Of a stretch of DNA of 64,000 bases, positions 42,182-50,779 are shown piece by piece. Under the pieces are notes generated by a model, which was not told the DNA's origin, ran no database searches, and saw only the letters and a list, made by a program, of their open reading frames with translations. Location: assembly GCF_020523605.1 (NCBI RefSeq), contig NZ_JAJAQI010000028.1, positions 1-64,000 on the forward strand. The letters are read 5' to 3'. Position 1 is the first letter of the stretch. Each line of letters starts with the position of its first letter. The DNA comes from Roseicella aerolata. GTDB taxonomy: Bacteria; Pseudomonadota; Alphaproteobacteria; Acetobacterales; Acetobacteraceae. A program made the translations under genes and the position numbers.

Positions 42182-42343
42182 ATGCTCACCTGGGCCATCA
42201 TCGCCCTGGTCATCGCACTTATTGCCGGCGCGCTCGGCTTCACCGGCGTCGCGGCAGCAGCGGGAACGCTGGCGAAGGTGCTCTTCGGTATCTTCCTCGT
42301 GATCGCCCTGGTGCTGTTCGTGCTCGGCGCCGTGGCGGTCTGA
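42182..42343 (+). CDS. DUF1328 (YtjA-like) small membrane protein
   Basis: This 53-residue peptide is nearly all hydrophobic: [20 protein letters not shown], then [20 protein letters not shown] and a final hydrophobic stretch, which is the DUF1328/YtjA pattern of two membrane helices. The start [19 protein letters not shown] is diagnostic. A GGAGGA site lies a few bases before the ATG at 42182. DUF1328 proteins are often found with stress-induced envelope genes, as here between two PRC-barrel genes. Function is unknown. Confidence 0.85.
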   Translation: MLTWAIIALVIALIAGALGFTGVAAAAGTLAKVLFGIFLVIALVLFVLGAVAV

Positions 42344-42449
42344 CCCGTGCGGAGCCGGATCGCCGCAGATTCCAGGCCGGGCAGGGCACGTCGCGCCTGT
42401 CGGAGCGCCAGGCTCACCGGCGACCGCGTTACTGGAAGGAGACACGACC

Positions 42450-42887
42450 GTGCAGGACAATATCGTACCGCGCAGCAGCGACAGTGACACCGCAGCGGCA
42501 GCACAGGGCAGTGCGGCATCGCGCGGAGAGGTTGCCATCAACGAGACGGACCGGCTGATTGCCTCCGACAAGGTCGAGGGCACCGCCGTCTATGACCGGC
42601 AGGGCAATAGCCTCGGCTCGGTCTACAACCTCATGATCGACAAGGTATCGGGCAGGGTTGCCTATGCCGTGATGAGCTTCGGCGGCTTCCTCGGTATCGG
42701 CGAGCGCTACCACCCGCTGCCCTGGGAGAAGCTCACCTACGACACCGGGCAAGGCGGCTATGTCGTCGATCTCTCGCGCGAGCAACTCGAGGGCGCGCCC
42801 AGCTACGGCCGCGACGAGACACCCTGGGGCGACCCGGCCTATGGGCGCGGCGTGCACGACTACTACGGCGTGCCCTATCTCGTCTGA
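42450..42887 (+). CDS. Cytoplasmic PRC-barrel protein
   Basis: The 145-residue protein has no signal peptide. The PRC-barrel covers residues 30-110 (IASDKVEGTAVYDRQGNSLG, VAYAVMSFGGFLGIGERYHPLPW), a form common in Alphaproteobacteria, followed by a Tyr/Gly-rich tail. GTG start at 42450 with GGAAGGAG eleven bases before it. It is the third PRC-barrel gene within 10 kb and the only one without a signal peptide, so it probably acts inside the cell. Confidence 0.83.
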   Translation: MQDNIVPRSSDSDTAAAAQGSAASRGEVAINETDRLIASDKVEGTAVYDRQGNSLGSVYNLMIDKVSGRVAYAVMSFGGFLGIGERYHPLPWEKLTYDTGQGGYVVDLSREQLEGAPSYGRDETPWGDPAYGRGVHDYYGVPYLV

Positions 42888-43467
42888 GCACCCGCGGAGG
42901 CGAGGGATCCGGAGCGCGGGCCGGCCGCCAGGAATCGCGAGCGAGGTGTGTCAAGGCGGCGGGGAGCCATGCCCCGTCGCGTGGTGCAGGGGCGATGGGG
43001 CGCCCACACCATCGACGCCCTCCGCCGTGACGCTGTTCCGGGATCGGCTGCCGGCAATCGGCATTCGCCTTGAACGGCAACAGGCGGAGGGGACTTGCTC
43101 CGGCCTCCGTCTGCCCCAAGCCGTCACGCTGGCCGATCTCCGCAGCGACGCCGCGGTGAGGCCCAACCGGATCGCCGCTCAGGAAGATGGCTCAGGCGGC
43201 ATCCGGAAAGATGCTCGTGCCCCCGGTGCGCAGCAGATGTACTCTCGTGCGCGGCAGGCCCTGACGCCGGATCTCGGGCATCGCCTGCTACCACAGGCAG
43301 CGCCGATCTTTGCCGGCAGCCTCCCCGTGATACGGCGCGCGACCCGGAGTGAGCAGGGTCTTGCCCTCTCCCCCGGCAATCCGCCAGCGCCGTGAAACTC
43401 CCGCCAGCCCTCCGCGAGGGCGTCGCCTGTGCCCTCTGCCACGCTGCCTGCATGACCAAACCCAAGC
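42888..43467. other. 580-bp gap without a recognisable gene
   Basis: Several open frames cross this region but none has a ribosome site, recognisable product or consistent codon usage. It separates the envelope-stress genes from the benzoate region and carries no obvious repeat. I see nothing further in it. Confidence 0.5.
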
Positions 43468-44376
43468 TCAGGCACCGAAGGTGATCCCCTCCTTCCGGTA
43501 CATGTCCTTCACCAACCGCAGGACGAGTCCGATCTCCGGCGACTTGTCGCCCTTCCGCGTGCTCATGATGATCGGCGAGACGGCGCCGGCCTCATCGAGC
43601 GGCCGGTAGACGACGTTGTCGCGCCGCAGCCGCTCGACCGAGGCCGGCACCAGGCAGACGCCGCTCTCCGCCGCCACCAGGCCAAGCGCCGTCTGCAGCT
43701 CCCGCACCTCGTGCACCAGCGCCGGGCGCAACCCGCGCTCGCGGAACAGCGCCAGCACCTGGTCGGCATAGCTCGGCCGCGGCGCCTTCGGGTAGACGAC
43801 CAGCGCATCGCCCGCCAACTCCTCCAATCGCAGCGAACCGATGCGCGACGCGAGCGGATGCATGAGCGGCAGGGCGACGCAGAGCTTCTCATTGCGCAGC
43901 AGCGTTCGCTCGATCGTCGCGTCGTTGAAGGGGATGCGGCCGAAGCCGACATCAATGCGGCCCTCCTTCAGTGCCGCGATCTGCTCCATCGTCGTCATCT
44001 CCTGCAGCGACAGCTCAACGCCCGGGCGCGCGGCGCGGTAGCGGCGGATCACCTCCGGCAGGTAGCCGTAGAGCGTGGAGGCGACGAAGCCGATGCTGAA
44101 GCGCGGCTTTTCCGCCTCCAGCAGGCGCTTCACCATCGCCTTCATCTCGTCCATGCGGTCGAGCACCTGCACCGCCTGATCGAACAGCAGCTTGCCGGCA
44201 TCGGTGAGCGCGAGCGGCCGGCTGCCGCGGTCGAACAGCGCGACGCCGAACTCCTCCTCCAGCGCCTGGATCTGCCGGCTCAGTGGCGGCTGGGCGATAT
44301 GCAGCTTCTCCGCCGCGCGCGTGAAGTTCCGCTCGCGCGCCACCGTCACGAAGTAGCGGAGCTGCCGGGATTCCAG
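43468..44376 (-). CDS. LysR-type regulator of the BenM/CatM class
   Basis: This 302-residue regulator has an N-terminal winged HTH (RQLRYFVTVARERNFTRAAEKL, then HIAQPPLSRQI), a linker helix and an effector domain like that of BenM and CatM, which respond to benzoate and cis,cis-muconate. The family start, LESRQLRYFV, is reached only from a CTG at 44376, placed 5 bases after a good GGAGGT site; the next in-frame start, a GTG at 44349, would cut the first helix. It is divergent from the ben-cat genes, and the BenM-type operator lies directly against its start, so it should control them and itself. Confidence 0.87.
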   Translation of the reverse strand: MESRQLRYFVTVARERNFTRAAEKLHIAQPPLSRQIQALEEEFGVALFDRGSRPLALTDAGKLLFDQAVQVLDRMDEMKAMVKRLLEAEKPRFSIGFVASTLYGYLPEVIRRYRAARPGVELSLQEMTTMEQIAALKEGRIDVGFGRIPFNDATIERTLLRNEKLCVALPLMHPLASRIGSLRLEELAGDALVVYPKAPRPSYADQVLALFRERGLRPALVHEVRELQTALGLVAAESGVCLVPASVERLRRDNVVYRPLDEAGAVSPIIMSTRKGDKSPEIGLVLRLVKDMYRKEGITFGA

Positions 44377-44379
44377 ACG

Positions 44380-44394
44380 ATACCTCCAGGGTAT
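44380..44394. promoter_or_regulatory. BenM/CatM-type operator ATAC-N7-GTAT
   Basis: ATAC (44380-44383) and GTAT (44391-44394) are separated by 7 bases, an exact match to the high-affinity site of CatM/BenM. It overlaps the lysR ribosome binding site, so binding should also repress lysR itself. An ATAC half-site (in GGCAATACGAAAGG) lies about 35 bases further towards the ben genes, where a second, activation-linked site is expected in such promoters. Confidence 0.8.
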
Positions 44395-44463
44395 GGTTGG
44401 AACCTATTTAGTCTTGGATTCGGCAATACGAAAGGTGCGACCTGGGGCCATCGGAGGAAACAA

Positions 44464-44553
44464 ATGAGCGCCCCACCACCTGTCAGCGCAACAAAGCGAA
44501 CCGCGCCAGCCCCTCGCGCCCCCGCCGGCAGGACCGCCGGCGGGGCCGGCTGA
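44464..44553 (+). CDS. Possible 29-codon leader ORF of the ben operon with terminal hairpin
   Basis: An ATG at 44464 follows a strong GGAGGA site by six bases. The frame encodes 29 residues rich in Ala, Pro, Arg and Gly ([20 protein letters not shown] at the start), and its last third forms a 10-bp GC hairpin (CCCCGCCGGC with GCCGGCGGGG). The next gene begins 11 bases after its stop. It could be a small structural gene or a translated leader that affects transcription of the operon. I know no homologue. Confidence 0.45.
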   Translation: MSAPPPVSATKRTAPAPRAPAGRTAGGAG

Positions 44554-44564
44554 GGGCTCCGGCC

Positions 44565-44762
44565 ATGGTTCTCTGCCTTTGCAACGGCCTCAGCGACCGC
44601 CAGGTCGCGCATTGCATCCGCGAGGGCGCCACCCGCCCGCGCGAGATCTACGCGGCCTGCGGCGCCCGGGCGCAGTGCGGCACCTGCACGCGCCACCTGC
44701 TCGACCTCATCCGTGCCTCCGCCACTGGCCAGCCCGACCCCCACGGACACCAAGAACACTGA
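44565..44762 (+). CDS. Bfd-like [2Fe-2S] ferredoxin
   Basis: The 65-residue protein has the bacterioferritin-associated ferredoxin pattern: [11 protein letters not shown] with CxC at residues 4 and 6, and [10 protein letters not shown] with the later cysteines. Bfd binds a [2Fe-2S] cluster and helps release iron from bacterioferritin. Its place as the first annotated gene before benA is unusual; it could supply iron or cluster maintenance for the Rieske oxygenase. The stop is 11 bases before the benA ATG, so cotranscription is likely. Confidence 0.82.
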   Translation: MVLCLCNGLSDRQVAHCIREGATRPREIYAACGARAQCGTCTRHLLDLIRASATGQPDPHGHQEH

Positions 44763-44773
44763 GGAGACCGACC

Positions 44774-46117
44774 ATGCTCGACAACGTCCAGACCACGGTC
44801 GACACCGCGCTGGAGGACGACGCCGACCGGGGCGTCTTCCGCGTTTCCCGCGACATCTTCACCGACCCCGGGCTCTTCGAGCTCGAGATGAAGCACATCT
44901 TCGAGGGCAACTGGATCTACCTGGCGCATGAGAGCCAGATCCCGAACAACAACGACTACTTCACCACCTGGATGGGCCGGCAGCCGATCTTCATCGCGCG
45001 GAACCGGCAGGGCGAGCTGAACGCCTTCATCAATGCCTGCAGCCACCGTGGCGCCATGCTGTGCCGGCACAAGCGCGGCAACAAGTCCACCTATACCTGC
45101 CCCTTCCATGGCTGGACCTTCAATAACACCGGCAAGCTGCTGAAGGTGAAGGACCCCGAGGGCGCCGGCTATCCCGAGAGCTTCAACAAGGGCGGCAGCC
45201 ACGACCTGACGAAGGTGGCGCGCTTCGAGAGCTATCGCGGCTTCCTCTTCGGCAGCCTGAACCCGGATGTGAAGCCGCTCGTCGAGCATCTGGGCGAGGC
45301 GGCGAAGATCATCGACATGATCGTGGACCAGTCGCCCGAGGGGCTGGAGGTGCTGCGCGGCTCCTCCACCTATGTCTATGACGGCAACTGGAAGCTGCAG
45401 ACCGAGAACGGCGCGGACGGCTACCACGTGACCGCCGTCCACTGGAACTACGCCGCCACCACCGGCCGACGCAAGGAAGCGGAGCGCGAGGACAAGGTCC
45501 GCGCTATGAGCGCCGGCGGCTGGGCCAAGCAGGGCGGCGGCTTCTACTCCTTCGAGAACGGCCACCTGCTGCTCTGGACCAACTGGGCGAACCCGGAGGA
45601 TCGGCCGAACTGGGAGCGGCGCGAGGCGCTGGCGGCGCAGTTCGGCCAGGCGCGCGCGGACTGGATGGTGCAGCGCAGCCGCAACCTCTGCCTCTATCCC
45701 AATGTCTACCTGATGGACCAGTTCAGCTCGCAGATCCGCACCTATCGCCCGATTGCGGTCGATAAGACCGAGGTGACGATCTACTGCATCGCGCCGAAGG
45801 GCGAGGCGCCGGAGGCGCGCGCGCGGCGGATCCGCCAGTACGAGGATTTCTTCAACGCCTCCGGCATGGCGACGCCGGACGACCTGGAGGAATTCCGCGC
45901 CTGCCAGTTCTCCATGAACGCCCGCGCGGCGCGCTGGAACGACATGACCCGCGGCGCGAAGCACTGGATCCCCGGCCCCGACGCGGCGGCCGAGGCGATC
46001 GGCCTGAAGCCGCTGATGAGCGGCACGAAGACCGAGGATGAGGGCCTCTTCGTCGTGCAGCACAAGTACTGGCAGGAAGCCATGCAGCGCGCGCTGGCCG
46101 GCAAGGCCCAGGGCTGA
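44774..46117 (+). CDS. benA: Benzoate 1,2-dioxygenase large subunit
   Basis: The 447-residue alpha subunit of a Rieske dioxygenase adds O2 to benzoate to give a cis-1,2-dihydrodiol carboxylate. The Rieske cluster ligands are Cys89, His91, Cys109 and His112 ([14 protein letters not shown]). The mononuclear iron site is in [15 protein letters not shown]. Length and sequence match BenA; anthranilate dioxygenase is a close relative, but the presence of benD and no antranilate-specific gene favours benzoate. A GGAGA site precedes the ATG. Followed 14 bases later by benB. Confidence 0.93.
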   Translation: MLDNVQTTVDTALEDDADRGVFRVSRDIFTDPGLFELEMKHIFEGNWIYLAHESQIPNNNDYFTTWMGRQPIFIARNRQGELNAFINACSHRGAMLCRHKRGNKSTYTCPFHGWTFNNTGKLLKVKDPEGAGYPESFNKGGSHDLTKVARFESYRGFLFGSLNPDVKPLVEHLGEAAKIIDMIVDQSPEGLEVLRGSSTYVYDGNWKLQTENGADGYHVTAVHWNYAATTGRRKEAEREDKVRAMSAGGWAKQGGGFYSFENGHLLLWTNWANPEDRPNWERREALAAQFGQARADWMVQRSRNLCLYPNVYLMDQFSSQIRTYRPIAVDKTEVTIYCIAPKGEAPEARARRIRQYEDFFNASGMATPDDLEEFRACQFSMNARAARWNDMTRGAKHWIPGPDAAAEAIGLKPLMSGTKTEDEGLFVVQHKYWQEAMQRALAGKAQG

Positions 46118-46131
46118 GAAGGAACGCAACC

Positions 46132-46653
46132 ATGTCCGCCACCATCGAAGCGCCCGCCCGCACTGGCTTCACGCAGCAGGATGCCGAGCAGTTCCTGTAC
46201 CGGGAGGCCCGCACCCTGGACGACAAGGACTGGGATGCCTGGCTGGCCTGCTACGCGCCGGATGCCGAGTTCTGGATGCCGTCCTGGGACGACGACGACC
46301 GGCTGACCGAGGACCCGCAGACCGAGATCTCGCTGATCTGGTACGGCGACCGCGGCGGCCTCGAGGACCGCGTCTTCCGCATCCGCACGGAGCGCAGCAG
46401 CGCGACCAGCCTGCCGGAGCCCCGCACCAGCCACAACATCGGCAATGTCGAGATCCTGGAGCAGGCCGGCGGCCTGGTGAAGCTGCGCTTCAACTGGGTC
46501 ACCTACAGCTTCCGCTACAGGACGACCGACACCTATTTCGGGACCTCCTTCTACACCATCGACGCCACCGGCGAGCGGCCGCTGATCCGGCGGAAGAAGG
46601 TCGTCCTCAAGAACGACTACATCCACCACGTCGTCGACATCTACCACATCTGA
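46132..46653 (+). CDS. benB: Benzoate 1,2-dioxygenase small subunit
   Basis: The 173-residue beta subunit has the ring-hydroxylating-dioxygenase small-subunit fold: FLYREARTLDDKDWDAWLACY, DAEFWMPSWDDDD, and a C-terminal RKKVVLKNDYIHHVVDIYHI. Beta subunits form the alpha3beta3 hexamer with the catalytic subunit. Its location between the large subunit and the reductase is the standard benABC order. Confidence 0.93.
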   Translation: MSATIEAPARTGFTQQDAEQFLYREARTLDDKDWDAWLACYAPDAEFWMPSWDDDDRLTEDPQTEISLIWYGDRGGLEDRVFRIRTERSSATSLPEPRTSHNIGNVEILEQAGGLVKLRFNWVTYSFRYRTTDTYFGTSFYTIDATGERPLIRRKKVVLKNDYIHHVVDIYHI

Positions 46654-46679
46654 GCCGCGCGCACCGGAGGACGAAACCC

Positions 46680-47708
46680 ATGGGCCACAGCATCGCCCTG
46701 AATTTCGAGGATGGCGTCACGCGCTTCGTCGAGGCGCGGGCCGGCGAGACCATCGCCGATGCCTCCTACCGCCTCGGGATCAACATCCCGCTCGATTGCC
46801 GCGACGGCGCCTGCGGCACCTGCAAGTGCCGCGTGGAGTCCGGCCGCTATGACGGCGGGTCCTATATCGAGGACGCGCTGACCGAGGAGGAGGCGGCCGA
46901 GGGCCTGGCGCTGGCCTGCCAGGCGCGGCCGGAGAGCGACCTGGTGGTCGCCATCCCCAGCACCTCTGCAGCCTGCAAGACCAGGCCGCAGAGCTACGAG
47001 GTCGGCCTGCGCAGTGTCGAGCGACTGTCGGAGACCAGCATCGCCTTCTCGCTGGACGCGCCGGCCGGCCTCGCCTTCCTGCCGGGCCAGTATGTCTCCC
47101 TGCGCGTGCCGGGCACCGAGCAGCGGCGGGCCTACTCCTTCAGCTCCGCCCCGGGCGCTGATGCGCTGTCCTTCCTGGTGCGCGACATCCCGCAGGGGCT
47201 GATGAGCACCTGGCTGCGCGAGGCGGCGAGGCCCGGCGCGGCGATGGAATTCACCGGCCCCTCCGGCAGCTTCTACCTGCGGGAGGTGACGCGGCCGCTG
47301 CTCTTCCTCGCGGGTGGCACGGGCCTCGCGCCCTTCCTCTCCATGCTGGGGAAGCTGGTCGGGACGGGCTGCGACCAGCCGGTCCACCTGGTTTATGGCG
47401 TCACCAACGACGCCGATCTCGTCGGGGTCGATGCGCTGGAGGACTACGCCGCGCGGATCGACAGCTTCAGCTTCTCGACCGTCGTGGCGGCGGAGGCCAG
47501 CCAGCATCCGCGCAAGGGCTATGTCACGGCCCATATCGCGCCGGAGCAGCTGCATGGCGGCGAGGTGGATGTCTATCTCTGCGGCCCGCCCGCCATGGTG
47601 GATGCGGTCCGCGCCTGGCTCGGCGCCCAGGGCGTGACGCCGGCGAGCTTCCATTATGAGAAGTTCTCGCCGAGCGCGCCTGCCGACGCGCAGCGGCTGG
47701 CGGCGTGA
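46680..47708 (+). CDS. benC: Benzoate 1,2-dioxygenase electron-transfer component
   Basis: The 342-residue reductase combines an N-terminal plant-type ferredoxin domain (Cys40, Cys45, Cys48 in CRDGACGTCKC, and Cys80) with an FAD domain (RAYSFSSAP) and an NADH domain (LAGGTGLAPFLSML, CGPPAMVDAV). It passes electrons from NADH through FAD and [2Fe-2S] to BenA. The ATG at 46680 follows a GGAGG. The next gene begins seven bases after its stop. Confidence 0.93.
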   Translation: MGHSIALNFEDGVTRFVEARAGETIADASYRLGINIPLDCRDGACGTCKCRVESGRYDGGSYIEDALTEEEAAEGLALACQARPESDLVVAIPSTSAACKTRPQSYEVGLRSVERLSETSIAFSLDAPAGLAFLPGQYVSLRVPGTEQRRAYSFSSAPGADALSFLVRDIPQGLMSTWLREAARPGAAMEFTGPSGSFYLREVTRPLLFLAGGTGLAPFLSMLGKLVGTGCDQPVHLVYGVTNDADLVGVDALEDYAARIDSFSFSTVVAAEASQHPRKGYVTAHIAPEQLHGGEVDVYLCGPPAMVDAVRAWLGAQGVTPASFHYEKFSPSAPADAQRLAA

Positions 47709-47715
47709 GGCGGCG

Positions 47716-48495
47716 ATGAGGACCTATCCCGACCGCTTCGCCGGCAGGACCGCGCTGGTCACCGGCGCCGCCCAGGGCATCGGCCGCGAGGTCGCGCTGC
47801 GCCTGGCGCGGGAAGGAGCACGGGTCGCCCTGGTGGACCGCTCACCCCTCGTCGAGGAGGTGCGGCAGGAGGCCGGCGAGGGCGCGATCGCCGTCCAGGC
47901 CGACCTCGAGAACTTCACCGGCGCCCAGGCGGCGGTGGAGACGGCGCAGGGCGCCTTCGGCCACATCGACATCCTGGTCAACAATGTCGGCGGCACGATC
48001 TGGGCGAAGCCCTATGCCGAATACGCGCCGGAGCAGGTGGAGGCAGAGATCCGCCGCTCTCTCTACCCGACGCTCTGGTGCTGCCGGGCCGTGCTGCCGG
48101 CCATGCTGGCCGCAGGCGGGGGCGTGATCGTCAATGTCTCCTCGGTCGCCACGCGCGGGCTGAACCGCGTCCCCTACGCCGCGGCGAAGGGCGGGGTGAA
48201 CGCCATCACCGCCTGCCTCGCCTGGGAATATGCCGAAGCCGGCATCCGCGTCTGTGGTGTCGCGCCCGGCGGGACGGAAGCGCCGCCGCGCCGCGTCCCA
48301 CGCAACGCGGTACCGCCGACCGAGCAGGAGAGCGCCTGGTACCGGCAGATCGTGGACCAGACCATCTCGTCCAGCCTCATGAAGCGCTACGGCACGGCGG
48401 AGGAGCAGGCGGCTGCGATCCTGTTCCTGGCCTCGGACGAAGCCTCCTACATCACCGGCGTCACCCTGCCCGTGGCGGGCGGCGACCTCGGCTGA
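47716..48495 (+). CDS. benD: 1,6-dihydroxycyclohexa-2,4-diene-1-carboxylate dehydrogenase
   Basis: The 259-residue SDR converts the benzoate cis-diol to catechol with loss of CO2 and reduction of NAD+. Motifs: TGAAQGIGREVA (nucleotide), NNVGG (in place of NNAG, as in BenD), catalytic Ser in VSSVATRG, and YAAAKGG for Tyr and Lys. The C-terminal YITGVTLPVAGGDLG is typical of BenD. It follows benC by seven bases and completes the benABCD set. Confidence 0.9.
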   Translation: MRTYPDRFAGRTALVTGAAQGIGREVALRLAREGARVALVDRSPLVEEVRQEAGEGAIAVQADLENFTGAQAAVETAQGAFGHIDILVNNVGGTIWAKPYAEYAPEQVEAEIRRSLYPTLWCCRAVLPAMLAAGGGVIVNVSSVATRGLNRVPYAAAKGGVNAITACLAWEYAEAGIRVCGVAPGGTEAPPRRVPRNAVPPTEQESAWYRQIVDQTISSSLMKRYGTAEEQAAAILFLASDEASYITGVTLPVAGGDLG

Positions 48496-48549
48496 CCACC
48501 GTCGGCCGGACGGCTTCCGGCCATGACCACCGACACGGAGGAACGAGTG

Positions 48550-49476
48550 ATGAGCGACAGCCTGATGGAGACCAAGGAGGTCAAGGACCTGCTGATGAAG
48601 GTCAGCGCCCTGGGCGACGGCAATGGCGATCTGCGCCTGAAGCGCATCGTCCACCGCGTGGTGTCGGACCTCTTTCGCACCATCGAGGAGTTCGACATCC
48701 AGCCGGACGAGTTCTGGACGGCGATGGGCTACCTGACCCGCCTCGGCCAGTCGAACGAGGTCGGGCTGCTGGTCCCGGGCCTTGGCCTCGAGACCTTCCT
48801 CGACCTGCGCATGGACCAGGCGGAGCGGAAGGCCGGGCTCGAGGGCGGCACGCCCCGCACCATCGAGGGCCCGCTCTGGCTCGCCGGCGCGCCGCTCTCG
48901 AAGGGCGAGGCGCGGCTGGATGATGGCACCGAGCAGGGCGAGGTGCTGTTCATGCAGGGCCAGGTGCGCGACACCCATGGCAGGCCGGTCGCCGGCGCGG
49001 TGATCGATGTCTGGCATGCCAACACCAAGGGTGGCTATTCGGGCTTCGATCCGTCCCAGTCCAAGTACAACCTGCGCCGCCGGATCGAGACGGATGCGGA
49101 GGGCCGCTACCGCTTCCGCTCCATCCTGCCGAATGGCTATGCCTGCCCGCCGGATGGTCCGACGCAGCAGCTGCTTGACGCGCTCGGCCGCCACGGCCAC
49201 CGCCCGGCGCATATCCACTTCTTCGTCGTCGCGCCCGGCTACCGCAAGCTGACGACGCAGATCAACATCGACGGCGACGAGTACCTGCATGACGACTTCG
49301 CCTTCGCCACGCGGGACGGCCTGATCCCGGAGGTGAAGCGGGTGACGGATGCGGCCGCGATCCACGCCAGGGGCCTGAACGCGCCCTATGCCGAGATCGG
49401 ATTCGACTTCGTCCTGCATGCCGAGACCGCGGCGGCGCCGAAGACGGTCGTCGAGCGCGCACACGCCTCGGTCTGA
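48550..49476 (+). CDS. catA: Catechol 1,2-dioxygenase
   Basis: The 308-residue intradiol dioxygenase cleaves catechol to cis,cis-muconate. The non-heme Fe(III) ligands are Tyr163 (GGYSGFD), Tyr197 (LPNGY), His221 and His223 (HIH), with the same spacing as in characterised CatA enzymes. The N-terminal helical linker (residues 1-100) is present, as in the dimeric family. The ATG at 48550 follows GGAGGA; the open frame begins 27 bases earlier. Confidence 0.93.
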   Translation: MSDSLMETKEVKDLLMKVSALGDGNGDLRLKRIVHRVVSDLFRTIEEFDIQPDEFWTAMGYLTRLGQSNEVGLLVPGLGLETFLDLRMDQAERKAGLEGGTPRTIEGPLWLAGAPLSKGEARLDDGTEQGEVLFMQGQVRDTHGRPVAGAVIDVWHANTKGGYSGFDPSQSKYNLRRRIETDAEGRYRFRSILPNGYACPPDGPTQQLLDALGRHGHRPAHIHFFVVAPGYRKLTTQINIDGDEYLHDDFAFATRDGLIPEVKRVTDAAAIHARGLNAPYAEIGFDFVLHAETAAAPKTVVERAHASV

Positions 49477-49608
49477 GGCGGCAGGCCCGGCCGCCGCGAG
49501 ACGGCCGGTTCCTTCCCGACAATCCGCTCCCGCCCCGGCGGGGAGCCCAGGCGGCGCGCTCCGGCGCGCGCCGCCACCCCCTTCCGCGTCCCCATTGGAA
49601 GCCAAGCG

Positions 49609-50769
49609 ATGCCCGACAGCACCATCACCATCCCCGCGGATCTCTGGCGCGACCTCGCCGTCGAATCCGTCCGCAGCACGATCGTGGATGTGCCGACGGT
49701 CCGCCGCCACAAGCTCTCCCAGACCTCGGTGACGGCGCAGAGCTATGTCATCGTCGAACTCCGCCTGGCCAATGGCGCAGTGGGCATCGGCGAGGCCGCG
49801 ACGCTCGGCGGCCCGCGCTGGAGCGAGGAGAGCGTCGAGGCCATGAAGGCCAATATCGACGCCTACCTCGCCCCCGCCCTGATCGGCTTGCCGGCCGACC
49901 GGCTCGAGGCGGCGGGCGCCCGCCTGGATGCCGCGGCCAGGCGCAACAACGCCGCCAAGGCGGCGATCGAGACCGCGCTGTTCGACGCCGTCGGCAGGAC
50001 GCTCGGCGTGCCCGCCGCCCTGCTGCTCGGCGGCAAGGTGCGGGAGAGCGTGCCGGTGCTCTGGACCCTGGCCTCCGGCGATCCCGGCCAGGAGATCGAG
50101 GAGGCGGAGAGGAAGCTCGCCGCCCGGCTGCACAGGACCTTCAAGGTGAAGATCGGCGCCCAGGCGCCGGAGGCCGACCTGACCCGCCTGGGCCGCCTGG
50201 CCGGCGCCCTCGACGGCCGCGCCAGGCTGATCGTCGATGCCAACCAGGCCTGGGACGAGACCACCGCCGTGCGCTGCCTGCCCCGGCTGGCCGAGATGGG
50301 CATCGCGCTGGTCGAGCAGCCGGTGCCGGCCTGGAATATCGGCGCAATGGCGCGGCTGCGGGCGCGGCCCGGCACGCCGCCGCTGCTGGCGGATGAGTGC
50401 GTGTTCGACGCGCATGACATGCTGGCCGTGGCGCAGGCCGCGGCGGCGGATGCGGTCTCGCTGAAGCTCGTCAAGCATGGCGGCCTGCTCGGCCTGCGCA
50501 AGGTCGCCGCGGTGGCCGAGGCGGCCGGCATCGGCCTCTATGGCGGCTGCCTGCTGGAGAGCTCGATCGGCGCCGCGGCGCATCTCCAGGCCTTCGCCAC
50601 ATTCCGCGAGCTGGCCTGGGGCTGCGAGCATTTCGGCCCGCAGATCCTGGTGGACGACCTGGTGGAGGAGCCGCTGCGCTTCGCCGACTTCCAGGTCCAC
50701 CTGCCGAACCGTCCCGGCATCGGCGTCACGCTCGATCAGGACAAGCTGCGTCGCTACGCGCGGCAGTGA
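49609..50769 (+). CDS. catB: Muconate cycloisomerase
   Basis: The 386-residue enolase-superfamily enzyme cyclises cis,cis-muconate to muconolactone. Active-site residues are Lys179 and Lys181 (FKVK), metal ligands Asp210, Glu236 and Asp262, and Lys286 (KLVKHGG), with the spacing known for muconate lactonising enzyme. A gap of 132 bases separates it from catA, which might hold its own promoter, although no site was recognised. Confidence 0.92.
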   Translation: MPDSTITIPADLWRDLAVESVRSTIVDVPTVRRHKLSQTSVTAQSYVIVELRLANGAVGIGEAATLGGPRWSEESVEAMKANIDAYLAPALIGLPADRLEAAGARLDAAARRNNAAKAAIETALFDAVGRTLGVPAALLLGGKVRESVPVLWTLASGDPGQEIEEAERKLAARLHRTFKVKIGAQAPEADLTRLGRLAGALDGRARLIVDANQAWDETTAVRCLPRLAEMGIALVEQPVPAWNIGAMARLRARPGTPPLLADECVFDAHDMLAVAQAAAADAVSLKLVKHGGLLGLRKVAAVAEAAGIGLYGGCLLESSIGAAAHLQAFATFRELAWGCEHFGPQILVDDLVEEPLRFADFQVHLPNRPGIGVTLDQDKLRRYARQ

Positions 50770-50779
50770 GGAGGAGAGG

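Noticed and set aside
41881-42302. Possible secreted protein with GGAGG site and signal-like start (MKAAIAALMIAPPHAVLAQ)
   Set aside because: It runs 120 bases into the well-supported DUF1328 gene in another frame and its later part reads as shadow sequence. It may be a decayed gene; not called.
44398-44430. GGAAC-N17-CGGC in the ben promoter as an EcfG site
   Set aside because: The -10 part does not match CGTT, and the operon already has a fitting LysR control site.
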